The notes under the pieces: model-generated | The model's input: only the letters and a program-made list of their open reading frames with translations | Told to the model about the DNA's origin: nothing | Database searches by the model: none | NCBI GenBank assembly: GCA_964448115.1 | Contig: CAYUVA010000018.1 | Location: 1-64,000, forward strand | Origin: CAYUVA01 sp964448115 [NCBI: uncultured bacterium] | Lineage (GTDB): Bacteria; CAYUVA01 | DNA: 64,000 nt | Direction: 5' to 3' | Position numbers and translations under genes: made by a program | Shown here: piece after piece, positions 53,030-61,448 of the stretch | Numbering within the stretch: position 1 is the first letter of the stretch | How the letters are laid out: each line of letters begins with the position of its first letter

Positions 53030-54157
53030 ATGGCAAACATCGGAATCGACATCAGAAAGCTGGATGACTACGGAATCGGGACCTACCTTTACAACCTGGT
53101 CCGGTATATCCCCGAGCTGGACAGCGACAACCGGTACTTTCTTTTCTATGATCCAAAGGATGCCCTGACCATCGGTAAGCTCAAGGGAAGAAACATCGAG
53201 GTAATTGAAGAACGATCCTGCAAGCGCGGCTTCAGCCAACACCTCGCTTTACCAGCCAAGGTAAAACGCTACAACCTGCAGGTCTTCCACAGCCCACACT
53301 ATATAACCCCCATGAGAAAGACCAAAGCCTGCAAGCGCATAGTTACCATCCACGATATGAGTTACATGGTCTGTATGGATATAATGCCCTGGAATATTCG
53401 CTACCAGTTTACCTATATGCAGATGATGCGCAGCGTATTCCTGGCTGACAAGATAATCACCGTCTCCGAGGCATCGGCTGCCGACATCGCAAAGTTGCTC
53501 CAGGTTCCCAGGGATCGCATCAAGGTCATACACAATGCGGTCGATCTCGCCTTCTTCAGGGATCATCTAAAGGATGATAACCCGCTGGCTGAGCTGCTAG
53601 GAAGGCGTCCTTATGTGCTTTATGTCGGGTCCTTTCTGCCGCACAAGAACATTCTCAATCTCCTGCTCGCCTTTGACCTTGCGGCATCTAGGGACAAGGA
53701 TATAGCCCTGGTGCTGGTCGGGGACCAGTTGGAGTCCGATATGCAGCTCAGGCAGTTGCTGGATGCGCTGCCGTGTCGGGAGCGAGTATTCTCGGTCGGC
53801 AAACTGCCCATGGAGCAGCTCGTCCCCATATATCGCGATGCGAGGCTATTAACCCTGGTGTCTCTGTACGAGGGCTTCGGGCTGCCGGCTCTGGAGGCGA
53901 TGGCTTGCTACACGCCGGTTGTTGCATCTTATGTGCCTGCACTTAAAGAGGTTTGCAAGGACGCAGCGTTCTTCGTCGATCCCTATAACCGAGAGGAGAT
54001 CGCAGATGGAATGCGCACAATCCTTACCGATTCCAGGCTAGCGAGGGAGCTTGTGGAAAAGGGGGACATGCTAGTCTCTGGATTCCCCACCTGGAAGGAC
54101 GCATCATCGAGAACCATAGATGCGTATAGAAACCTGTTGACAGTAAAGTGTCTCTAG
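53030..54157 (+). CDS. GT4-family glycosyltransferase
   Basis: The 375-residue protein has the two Rossmann halves of GT-B enzymes. The N-terminal half has IGIDIRKLDDYGIGTYLYNL and VFHSPHYITPM. The C-terminal half has VLYVGSFLPHKNILNLLLAF and the donor-sugar-nucleotide motif LYEGFGLPALEAMACYTPVV (E-x7-E). Likely a mannosyl- or related transferase in polysaccharide or glycolipid synthesis; donor and acceptor are not visible. AAAAGGA lies 7 bases before the ATG. It stands alone between a hairpin and a repeat cluster. Confidence 0.9.
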   Translation: MANIGIDIRKLDDYGIGTYLYNLVRYIPELDSDNRYFLFYDPKDALTIGKLKGRNIEVIEERSCKRGFSQHLALPAKVKRYNLQVFHSPHYITPMRKTKACKRIVTIHDMSYMVCMDIMPWNIRYQFTYMQMMRSVFLADKIITVSEASAADIAKLLQVPRDRIKVIHNAVDLAFFRDHLKDDNPLAELLGRRPYVLYVGSFLPHKNILNLLLAFDLAASRDKDIALVLVGDQLESDMQLRQLLDALPCRERVFSVGKLPMEQLVPIYRDARLLTLVSLYEGFGLPALEAMACYTPVVASYVPALKEVCKDAAFFVDPYNREEIADGMRTILTDSRLARELVEKGDMLVSGFPTWKDASSRTIDAYRNLLTVKCL

Positions 54158-54160
54158 TAC

Positions 54161-54236
54161 TGGATTTACGCCTTCGCGGGCATGACAAGGGGGGCAAAGC
54201 ATACCCTCGGTCTGTCATTCCCGCGCAGGCGGGAAT
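54161..54236. repeat. Two GTCATTCC-family palindromes in opposite orientation
   Basis: The right copy, 54214-54236, is the best in the window: ATTCCCGC (54217-54224) and GCGGGAAT (54229-54236) are perfect 8-base arms with a GCAG loop. The left copy, 54161-54186 (TGGATTTACGCCTTCGCGGG then CATGAC), is a diverged inverse copy. The 160-base gap holds no gene. Confidence 0.65.
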
Positions 54237-54316
54237 CGAGGAACCTTACACAAGAAAAGGAAACCCTGGAGAGCACTCTTAAGAAAGCTCTCGAATTCAA
54301 CCGTAAAGAAAACATT

Positions 54317-55843
54317 TTAAATTGACCTAACTAGGTTTTTAAGTTCAACGATTGTATTACGCAGGGCTTGAAGGTTGCGCAACTTCAACAGGAATCTCAA
54401 TATATACCCTGAGCGGAAATAGAAACGGCGATATGCGCTCCTGCGGAGGCGGATCAGCTCCTCGGACGGTAGCTCGCCGGCTGAGATGGTTCTGGAAGTG
54501 CTGCTGTCCCAGCAATATGGCGCAGGGGTTGCCTCATCATCGGCAGCATCGGGGATCTGTTTGTTTGGTTGGATGATCGAGGATTTTACCCTCTCCCTAT
54601 GGGAGATGGCAGGGGGAGAGGGTCTTTCACTCTCCGTTTGGGGTAGCGCCTGGGGGCTGAAGGCGCTCCCCCAGTCTGGTGTGGCTACCGAAAACGATGC
54701 AAAATCTATCGGCAACGACCGCGCAAGATCTATGGTCTCCTCGACCTGCCGAGCGCTCTCGCCGGGGAGTCCGAGCATAAAATATCCCAACACATCGAGC
54801 CTTGCTCGCTTCAGCCCGGCGACCGCCTCCCTAATGCCATCGAGGCTAATCCCCTTCTTGTGGCGCTTGAGCATCTCCTCGCTGCCGCTCTCGATGCCGA
54901 CATTGACCAGGTGGCAGCCGGCTTGCGCCATTGCCATAGCCAGCACCTTATCGTGAAAGCGCAGGTCATAGTTGCATATCCAGGACACATCAAGCCCCGC
55001 CCGCAGGATCGCCTCGCATAGCTCAAAAAGGTGCTTCTTGCCCAGGTTCATGGTCGGGTCCTGAAAGAGTATCTCCCTTATGCCTAGTGCGCTCAGGTAT
55101 CGCAGTTCATGGATGACATCCTCCACTGGGCGCTTGCTGTAGGGGATGGCTCGGATGGCGCAAAACGAGCATCCCATCCCGCACCCCTTTGAGGTAACCA
55201 CTACGGTGAACGGATTGCGCTTGCAGGCAGCCATCCTGTAGCTGTCGAGGTTGAACAGCTCGTGCCTCGGCATCGGCACCTGGAAGCAATTCCTTGAATG
55301 ATCCCTTTCCCCCTGGGATGGGATTGGGGTGAGTGCCTCAGGTCTCACATCCGAGTAAATATCGCGGTTATTTGCCCTGTATGCGATGGAGTTGAAACTG
55401 CTCTCCTTGCCTTTAAGATACTCCAGTATCTCAGGCGAGGCATAGTCGCAGAGGCAGGCGTCCAGCCCATCGAAACGCTCCAGGTAATACCGCGCGCAGA
55501 AATAGAAGATGGCGCTGGATGCGATCAGCCTGAATCCGAGCTTTGCCTTTAACGGCAGAAGAAAACCCATATCCTGCTCCATGGTCGCCGAGCCGGTGGC
55601 GAAGATGATGATACCAGGGGATAGCTGCTCGATCTGCTTGGTGCAGTCGTTTGGCGACATTCTCGGCATCATCGCATCGAGGACGCTTATGTCGAATTCG
55701 AGGTTGAGCAGCCCGCTCAGGTAGATCAGGTCCTGTGGTGGCCAGTAGTAAGCCCCCTTTGAGGAGAAGCTGCAATAGTAGTCTCGGATATATAGCTTAT
55801 CGCCCGGTGGATTTAGCAGTAATAGCCTTCCTTCTTTTGGCAT
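54317..55843 (-). CDS. B12-binding-type radical SAM protein with in-frame repeat insertions
   Basis: The 508-residue protein has a cobalamin-binding-like N-terminal region (LLLLNPPGDKLYIRDYYCSF, LEFDISVLDAMMPRMSPNDC), a radical SAM site SKGCGMGCSFCAIR (Cys221, Cys225, Cys228) and barrel strands ILFQDPTMNLG, HLVNVGIESGSEEMLKRHKK and YFMLGLPGESARQVEET. Two segments look foreign: about residues 168-188 (LTPIPSQGERDHSRNCF) and about 395-448 (ERPSPPAISHRERVKSSI and onward). They are encoded by palindromic GC-rich DNA, one with perfect 10-base arms at 54588-54623, yet keep the frame. The short ARS-like C-terminus (RRSAYRRFYFRSGYILRFLL) suggests membrane contact. Substrate unknown; a relative is at 36365. 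Confidence 0.85.
   Translation of the reverse strand: MPKEGRLLLLNPPGDKLYIRDYYCSFSSKGAYYWPPQDLIYLSGLLNLEFDISVLDAMMPRMSPNDCTKQIEQLSPGIIIFATGSATMEQDMGFLLPLKAKLGFRLIASSAIFYFCARYYLERFDGLDACLCDYASPEILEYLKGKESSFNSIAYRANNRDIYSDVRPEALTPIPSQGERDHSRNCFQVPMPRHELFNLDSYRMAACKRNPFTVVVTSKGCGMGCSFCAIRAIPYSKRPVEDVIHELRYLSALGIREILFQDPTMNLGKKHLFELCEAILRAGLDVSWICNYDLRFHDKVLAMAMAQAGCHLVNVGIESGSEEMLKRHKKGISLDGIREAVAGLKRARLDVLGYFMLGLPGESARQVEETIDLARSLPIDFASFSVATPDWGSAFSPQALPQTESERPSPPAISHRERVKSSIIQPNKQIPDAADDEATPAPYCWDSSTSRTISAGELPSEELIRLRRSAYRRFYFRSGYILRFLLKLRNLQALRNTIVELKNLVRSI
54588..54623. repeat. Palindromic element inside the radical SAM gene
   Basis: ACCCTCTCCC (54588-54597) and GGGAGAGGGT (54614-54623) are perfect 10-base arms around a 16-base loop. 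The encoded peptide (SERPSPPAISHRERVKS) lies between the barrel and the C-terminal helices, where an insertion is tolerable. Confidence 0.65.
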
Positions 55844-55887
55844 TGCGCGGTAGCCCTCTTTTTATTCACAGCAAATGAAGACTCAGT

Positions 55888-56526
55888 TCACTTCTTTTTG
55901 CCTTTGGCTGTGATTATCGGCTTACCATCTTTTATTGTTACGGTGAACTCGACCACATCCGCACCGTGCTTCTTCTTTATATCATTCGCCCGTTTGGATA
56001 GTATCTTGGTCAGCTTCTCCTGGGAGATGGTTTTATTTGCGCCTACTAACTGTGAAGCCTTGTTATAGTTATCATGCAGAGATTTCATGGTGGCTTGTTC
56101 ATTATGAGGGTCTTTTGTCATTACACTGAACTTGAAGTCCTCTGGATGTGCCTTTAACACTCTCTCCTTTGCCTCCCTGGATTCCTTGAGCGCTTCCTTC
56201 AGGTAGGCATGCAATCCTCCCTTCCTGCCGTACATGACGACATTGTCCATCTGGCGCATTTTCTTATACCAAAGCTCCCTCATGCTGTTATAACGAGCCA
56301 CTACATTAAAATAGCGGAATCGGTCAGCGCTTTTCTTTAGTTGATCGCCAACATACTTGTGCACCAGCTTGTTGAAAGCGATCTCGGTGAAGTTGGGTGG
56401 TCGTTTGAGCGCACCTGCGAAATACTGATTGTACTCGGAGCGCAGCTTGCGGAGCAACATCTCCATCTCAGCCAGGTCCTCCTCGAACTGGAGGCGATCG
56501 AACTCTTCCTTTACCTTCTTAGCCAT
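55888..56526 (-). CDS. MXAN_5187-like conserved protein
   Basis: The 212-residue basic, largely helical protein has FDRLQFEEDLAEMEMLLRKL, a YNQYFAGALKRPPNF segment and the block DRFRYFNVVARYNSMRELWY, which is the pattern of the MXAN_5187 C-terminal-domain family found in deltaproteobacteria and relatives. It ends in a strand pair (VVEFTVTIKDGKPIITAKGK). No membrane segment or signal peptide is present. Function unknown; in relatives it accompanies DUF4388/regulatory proteins. It is 15 bases downstream of the zinc-ribbon gene, in the same operon. Confidence 0.7.
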   Translation of the reverse strand: MAKKVKEEFDRLQFEEDLAEMEMLLRKLRSEYNQYFAGALKRPPNFTEIAFNKLVHKYVGDQLKKSADRFRYFNVVARYNSMRELWYKKMRQMDNVVMYGRKGGLHAYLKEALKESREAKERVLKAHPEDFKFSVMTKDPHNEQATMKSLHDNYNKASQLVGANKTISQEKLTKILSKRANDIKKKHGADVVEFTVTIKDGKPIITAKGKKK

Positions 56527-56541
56527 CCATTGATCACCCGA

Positions 56542-56931
56542 TCAACGATTCCCTATATTCAATACTTTAAGAAGCGGAAGCCAAAGGCTTTGGGCAAACG
56601 GTCTCGGCTTGCCGTTGAAATAAAGCTCGAAGTCCTCGTTGCCCTCGACAAGTTCCAAGACTGGTCGAAGAAGGCTAAGTTCATTAATCGGTATAGTTAT
56701 GCAGTGTTCAGAATGATCCTTGCTTTCGCTTCGCGAGTATCCCTTGAATTCGGTGAGCTTGTTAATCAATTCCGGTGAGGCGTCCTTGGTTGCTTTAACC
56801 ACGATATTCACTAGCAGGCACTCGCGGGTGAGTCGGTTTTCGTGTAGGTTGAATCCGCAGCGGGGGCATACCTCGGTAACGCCTTCTAAACCGCAATATG
56901 AGCAGAAGGTCTCTATGTTTTCGGAAATCAT
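56542..56931 (-). CDS. Small protein with N-terminal zinc ribbon
   Basis: The 129-residue protein opens with a zinc ribbon (CSYCGLEGVTEVCPRCGFNL, two C-x-x-C knuckles). The rest (about 35-129) is an alpha-beta region of unknown fold with LLVNIVVKATKDASPELINK and a hydrophobic PFAQSLWLPLLKVLNI end. I do not recognise the family. It precedes the MXAN_5187-like gene by 15 bases on the same strand, suggesting a joint role. Confidence 0.6.
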   Translation of the reverse strand: MISENIETFCSYCGLEGVTEVCPRCGFNLHENRLTRECLLVNIVVKATKDASPELINKLTEFKGYSRSESKDHSEHCITIPINELSLLRPVLELVEGNEDFELYFNGKPRPFAQSLWLPLLKVLNIGNR

Positions 56932-57214
56932 TTTTTTATTATCTTATCTTGGTAAACAATTTGTACTTTTTTCTATCACACAACCAGATATCAGTCAATC
57001 GAGGCTGTTATGCAATCCATATTCAGGTCTATCTGGGAACTTATATCAGTTGGCTCGCCAGCATTTTCTTTAGATGAATGAAATCTAGCTTTTTAAGTGA
57101 AACTTATAAATATTAACTTGGTATGAAAATGCCATTGCAACCAGGAAAAACCAGGCTGAAAGCCAGCTAAGGAATGATGGGTGATAAGGGCTAGCAATGT
57201 CTTCAGATTCGTTG
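56932..57214. other. Intergenic region, AT-rich, no gene seen
   Basis: It is AT-rich upstream of the zinc-ribbon gene. It contains no open frame with coding character and no clear promoter pair. I see nothing else in it. Confidence 0.4.
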
Positions 57215-57391
57215 TTATCGAGGCACCTCGGAAAGTTGTCGTTGTCGCCACACCTTGAGAACAATGCCTATCAACGCCAATGCTGCGAAGATTCCCCCTG
57301 CAAAGAAGGTAAAGGATGCGCCGAGCCACTGAAGCGAGCAGAACAGATAAGGCAAGAGGGTAATGCCAGGGATTTTTCGCCTCGTTGCCAT
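57215..57391 (-). CDS. Possible small membrane protein or frameshifted remnant
   Basis: ATG at 57391 opens 58 codons to TAA at 57217-57215. The product has two hydrophobic stretches (GITLLPYLFCSLQWLGASF and FFAGGIFAALALIGIVLKV) and a basic end (WRQRQLSEVPR), a credible two-span membrane protein. There is no obvious Shine-Dalgarno site. The overlapping upstream frame (about 57485-57370) also encodes a hydrophobic segment (FWLKAVGIFVLQTAII), so the pair may be a frameshifted larger membrane protein. It follows the GT2 gene by 99 bases. Confidence 0.4.
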   Translation of the reverse strand: MATRRKIPGITLLPYLFCSLQWLGASFTFFAGGIFAALALIGIVLKVWRQRQLSEVPR

Positions 57392-57490
57392 GGATTGCCG
57401 GCATGTTCAATGCCCCGAACTTTCGTATTATTGCGGTTTGCAGGACGAATATACCGACAGCTTTCAGCCAGAACTTTATGTAAGAAACGA

Positions 57491-58363
57491 TTATCTCCCT
57501 CTATACCTCATCCTTTTGCTATGTTTTTGTCGAAGATGTTCTATGACCTCGCTTTCATGGTATTGCTCATCGCCCCTGAAGCGTGCAGCCAGGTAGCCAT
57601 AAAGCATGGCAGACCCCCCTAATAAATAAGGCGGGATGAACATGTTCTTGATCGCCCGTAAAGCCATAAATGGCAGCTTGTATCCCAGATACCACGCCAC
57701 TTCTCCGTGAACCGCCTTGCCTTTGATCGCTCCCAGTGTACTGCCTGTTCTGCGGTGGTGTATGAACCTTATTTCTGGGAAACTTCTCACTTTCCAGCCG
57801 AGCATCTCCGCCTTGAGTTCATCTATCGTATCCCAGCCTCTTCTGGGGATGATGCCGCCTACCTGCTTAAGCACTGTTGCTCGATAGAATTTGCACGCTC
57901 CCCGCACATGGTCTCCAGGCACCCTCTCTAGCTTCAATCCATGAACGGTTGGGGAATATGCGCCTCCGCCGGCGATACCGAGCGTTGGATCATTGTTGAA
58001 TTGCTCGATAATGCGCTCGAAGAAATCGACCTCGAAGCTGACATCGGTATCGAGAAAGACAACCAAGTCATGGATGCTGATATCGCCGGCGATGCCCAGC
58101 CCGTAGTGCAGCGCTGGCGCCCCGCCCTGCCTTTGCCGGGCAACCTTACCGGCAAAGGGATGCAGCTCGATCCAGGGATACTTCTCAGCGTAGGATTGAA
58201 CGATTTTTACCGTATCGTCCGTGGAGCCGTGATCCACTATGATCCAGCGCCCTGGCTTGATCGACTGGCTGATTACCGACTCGATGGTCTTAGCGATGAA
58301 CTCCTGTTCGTTTCTGGTCGGCGAGATTATAAGTATCTTCGGATGAACTTCCAGCTTATATAT
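57491..58363 (-). CDS. GT2-family glycosyltransferase with a non-canonical start
   Basis: The protein shows the GT-A fold of family 2: KILIISPTRNEQEFIAKTIE at the N-terminus, WIIVDHGSTDDTVKIV, VVFLDTDVSFEVDFFERII (D-x-D metal site) and GGIIPRRGWDTIDELKAEML (the ED-like catalytic region). A C-terminal hydrophobic segment (about MFIPPYLLGGSAMLYGYLA) may anchor it. The first normal start codon is GTG at 58237, but that would delete the first nucleotide-binding strand. The frame is open upstream to just after the citrate synthase stop and begins best at ATA 58363, 7 bases after AAGGA. Possibly an ATG changed to ATA, or a sequencing error. It lies 23 bases downstream of the citrate synthase gene. 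Confidence 0.8.
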   Translation of the reverse strand: MYKLEVHPKILIISPTRNEQEFIAKTIESVISQSIKPGRWIIVDHGSTDDTVKIVQSYAEKYPWIELHPFAGKVARQRQGGAPALHYGLGIAGDISIHDLVVFLDTDVSFEVDFFERIIEQFNNDPTLGIAGGGAYSPTVHGLKLERVPGDHVRGACKFYRATVLKQVGGIIPRRGWDTIDELKAEMLGWKVRSFPEIRFIHHRRTGSTLGAIKGKAVHGEVAWYLGYKLPFMALRAIKNMFIPPYLLGGSAMLYGYLAARFRGDEQYHESEVIEHLRQKHSKRMRYRGR

Positions 58364-58386
58364 TCTATTGTCCTTGTTTATTCCCT

Positions 58387-59670
58387 CTATTTCTTTCCTT
58401 TAACGAAGTCCTTTATCCACTCGGTTGAGACCGACTTCGGTCTGGTGATCGGGGTGCCTAGTGCACGATTGATCACCAACTGTGCCAGCATTCCCATTGT
58501 ACGAGAGACGCTAAAGAAGACGGTGTAGAAGGGGAACTCTGTAATGCCGTAGTGATATAGTGCTGCGCCACTTCCGGCATCGACATTCGGCCACGGGTTC
58601 TTCGCCTTGCCGTGCTCCTTAAGGATATCCGGAACCGTCTGGAACATCAGATCGACCGTCTTGAAGACCTGGTCATCCGGGTAGTACTTCTTGCCGAATT
58701 CATAAAGGGCTGTAAACCTTGGATCTGTAACCCTAAGCACGGCATGTCCGTAGCCGGGGATAACCTGCCTGTTGTTCAGCAATGACCAGGCATAGTCTGT
58801 CAACTGCTGCTTGGTCGGCACGCCGCCGTATTTCTCGATCAATGAAAGCACGAATCCCAGGCACTCCTGGTTTGCCAATCCGTGCAGCGGTCCTGCCAGC
58901 CCGTTCAATCCAGCCGATACGGCATAATAAGCATCGGAAAGCGCGGAGCCGACCGTGTGGCAGGTGTTGGCGCTTACATTGCCTCCCTCGTGGTCGCAGT
59001 GCAGGGTCAGGTATAGCCTCACCAGGTCTGCAAACTCGCCATCAGGGTCATCAAGCCCTAGCATCCGTGCATAATTTCCACCCCAGTCCAGGTCAGGATT
59101 CGACTCGATGCGTGGACCCTTGCCGAAGCGAAGTCGATAGACCCCGGCAGCGATGACGGGGATCTTTGCCAATATGTTCAACGCATCCTCCAAAGTCGGC
59201 TGCCAGTACTCCTCCTTGGGCATCCCCTCCTTGTATCTCTGTGCGAACCTTGACATCGGCTGTAAGAGCAGCACCGCTGAGTCGAGCATGGTCATGGGGT
59301 GCGTGTCATTAGGCATAGCCTCCAGAACCCTCCATATATATTCTGGTACATTGGCTCTGTTAGCCAGGTCTTTTTGCAGCGAAGCCAGCTCATCATCGGT
59401 TGGTTTTCTTCCAGTGAGCAGCAAGAAGAATATCGCCTCGGGCAACTGATCCGTGAGATTGGCGATGGGAATTCCCCTTATGATCAGCCCCTTGTCAGGC
59501 TCCACCACCGAGGTATCGCAAACCATTCCCTTTACGCCGCGCATCCCGCCATAAGCCTGTGCAACAGTAACCTCGGAGATGACTACATTACCGTATTCCT
59601 TAAGGAGACCTCTTATTTCCTGCCTCATGGAATCGACTTGACTTCCAAAAACATCATGTAAACTCGGCAT
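58387..59670 (-). CDS. gltA: Citrate synthase, eukaryotic-like (Si) type
   Basis: The 427-residue enzyme condenses acetyl-CoA and oxaloacetate to citrate. Active-site blocks are LYLTLHCDHEGGNVSANTCH, GLAGPLHGLANQECL (catalytic His), VIPGYGHAVLRVTDPR (His) and PNVDAGSGAALYHYG (catalytic Asp). The G-N-V-S-A-N-T and P-L-H-G-L-A-N-Q-E forms match the mitochondrial-type branch also found in some bacteria rather than the GltA of Enterobacteria. With nifJ and the Fe-S hydratase subunit it suggests at least part of a TCA pathway. It has a moderate ribosome binding site (AAAGGA, about 14 bases upstream). GT2 follows on the same strand. Confidence 0.95.
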   Translation of the reverse strand: MPSLHDVFGSQVDSMRQEIRGLLKEYGNVVISEVTVAQAYGGMRGVKGMVCDTSVVEPDKGLIIRGIPIANLTDQLPEAIFFLLLTGRKPTDDELASLQKDLANRANVPEYIWRVLEAMPNDTHPMTMLDSAVLLLQPMSRFAQRYKEGMPKEEYWQPTLEDALNILAKIPVIAAGVYRLRFGKGPRIESNPDLDWGGNYARMLGLDDPDGEFADLVRLYLTLHCDHEGGNVSANTCHTVGSALSDAYYAVSAGLNGLAGPLHGLANQECLGFVLSLIEKYGGVPTKQQLTDYAWSLLNNRQVIPGYGHAVLRVTDPRFTALYEFGKKYYPDDQVFKTVDLMFQTVPDILKEHGKAKNPWPNVDAGSGAALYHYGITEFPFYTVFFSVSRTMGMLAQLVINRALGTPITRPKSVSTEWIKDFVKGKK

Positions 59671-59800
59671 CTTATCAACCCGTCCTTTCTACAACTATGA
59701 TTGGCTCGTTCTTTACTAACCATACAAAAGATCTTTTCTTCGGATTTCTTATGGTACATCTACTGCTAAAAAAATGCAATAGCTGGCTGCGAACGGTCTC

Positions 59801-61342
59801 CTATTCCCATTCTATGGTAGCTGGTGGTTTGCTGGAGATATCGTAAACAACTCGGTTGACCCCTTTGACCTCGTTTATTATGCGGTTTGATATCCTGCCA
59901 AGGAGATTATATGGTAGTTGTGCCCAGTCCGCGGTCATTCCATCATCGCTTCTCACAGCCCTTATTGCTATAACATTCTCGTAGCTTCGCTCATCCCCCA
60001 TGACGCCGACCGTCTTGATGGGAAGCAGCACGCCGAATGCCTGCCAAAGCTCGTAGTAAAGCCCGGCTGCCTTTATCTCGCCAACGATTATGTCATCAGC
60101 GTGTTGCAGGATTTTTATTCTCTCATCCGTAACCTCCCCAAGTATGCGCACGGCGAGCCCGGGTCCGGGGAACGGCTGCCTGAGGGCGATCGAGCGATCC
60201 AGTCCCAGCTTTAGGGCTACTTTTCGCACCTCATCCTTGAACAGGTAGCGCAGTGGTTCGATAAGCTCCAGCTTCATAACTTCGGGCAATCCGCCAACAT
60301 TATGGTGGCTCTTGATGGTCGCAGAGGGACCCTTTACGCTAACACTCTCTATGACATCGGGATACAGGGTTCCCTGCGCCAGGAAACGAATCCCCTTAAG
60401 CCTAGATGCAGCCTCCTCGAAGACGGCAATGAACTCCCTGCCGATGATCTTTCGTTTTTCTTCGGGATCGATCACATATTTTAATTTTGATAGGAATCTT
60501 TCCTTAGCATCGACAAGGGTTACTGGGAGGTGAAATTTTTCCTTGAACAGCTCGGTTACCTTTTGAGCCTCGTTCAGTCGTAGCAGTCCATTATCGATAA
60601 AGAAGCATTGTAATCGATCACCGATAGCTCGATGCACCAACATGGCAGTTACGCTGGAATCTACCCCTCCGCTGAGTGCACATATAACCTTTGCATCCTT
60701 AACTTTTTGCTTGATCAGCTCCACGGCTTCCTCGACAAATGAGCCCATGTTCCAGGAAGGGGTGCAATTGCATATCTTAAAGACAAAGTTTGCCAGGATC
60801 TTTTTTCCTCTTGTAGTATGTGCCACTTCGGGATGGAACTGCACCCCGTAGATCTTGCGATCATGGTCAGCTATGGCAGCAAGGGGGGCATTCGGTGTGC
60901 CGGCAAGGATCCTGAAGCCCCTTGGAAGCTCATCGATGCGATCCCCGTGGCTCATCCAGACATCGAGGTTGCCGCCTGGAGCCACGATCTCCTCGAACAG
61001 GTATCTGTCATCATGCACGGCAATATTTGCATAGCCATATTCCCTGGCTAGGGAGTGGCTGACCGAACCGCCAAGCAGCAGCGCTATAAGCTGCATTCCA
61101 TAACAGATGCCTAAAATTGGGCATCCCAATTCCAGGAGCGCCATTTTTATCATCGGCGCGTTATCATCATAGACGCTCATCGGTCCGCCGGAGAGTATTA
61201 TCCCCGCTGGCTGGAAGCTTTCTACTTCGGCAAGGGATATATTGTAAGGTTGGATTTCGCTATAGACATTAAGTTCCCTTATGCGCCGTGCGATGAGTTG
61301 CGTATATTGTGAGCCGAAATCGATGATCAGTATCTTATCCAT
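59801..61342 (-). CDS. guaA: GMP synthase (glutamine-hydrolysing)
   Basis: The 513-residue enzyme converts XMP to GMP with ATP and glutamine. The class I amidotransferase part has [24 protein letters not shown] (catalytic Cys) and [12 protein letters not shown] (catalytic His). The ATP pyrophosphatase part has [20 protein letters not shown] (P-loop). The dimerisation domain ends in [18 protein letters not shown]. Length and order are normal. AGGAAGGATCC-like sequence precedes the ATG. No purine riboswitch fold was recognised in the 106-base upstream region. Confidence 0.97.
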   Translation of the reverse strand: MDKILIIDFGSQYTQLIARRIRELNVYSEIQPYNISLAEVESFQPAGIILSGGPMSVYDDNAPMIKMALLELGCPILGICYGMQLIALLLGGSVSHSLAREYGYANIAVHDDRYLFEEIVAPGGNLDVWMSHGDRIDELPRGFRILAGTPNAPLAAIADHDRKIYGVQFHPEVAHTTRGKKILANFVFKICNCTPSWNMGSFVEEAVELIKQKVKDAKVICALSGGVDSSVTAMLVHRAIGDRLQCFFIDNGLLRLNEAQKVTELFKEKFHLPVTLVDAKERFLSKLKYVIDPEEKRKIIGREFIAVFEEAASRLKGIRFLAQGTLYPDVIESVSVKGPSATIKSHHNVGGLPEVMKLELIEPLRYLFKDEVRKVALKLGLDRSIALRQPFPGPGLAVRILGEVTDERIKILQHADDIIVGEIKAAGLYYELWQAFGVLLPIKTVGVMGDERSYENVIAIRAVRSDDGMTADWAQLPYNLLGRISNRIINEVKGVNRVVYDISSKPPATIEWE

Positions 61343-61448
61343 ACTATAGGATCCTTCCAGGATTATTTATCCCGATTCTCGTTTTATGATAGCAAATTTC
61401 CTCCCAAATGGGATCGATACCTTGGCTTTTTAATGATCAAAAAGTAGG

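Noticed and set aside
57093-57410. 105-codon minus-strand ORF overlapping the small membrane ORF
   Set aside because: Past its first segment the encoded protein is rich in His/Thr/Arg with no pattern, whereas the other frame has clean hydrophobic helices.
61343-61448. Purine riboswitch upstream of guaA
   Set aside because: No conserved three-way junction sequences or loop-loop pairs could be found in the 106-base gap.
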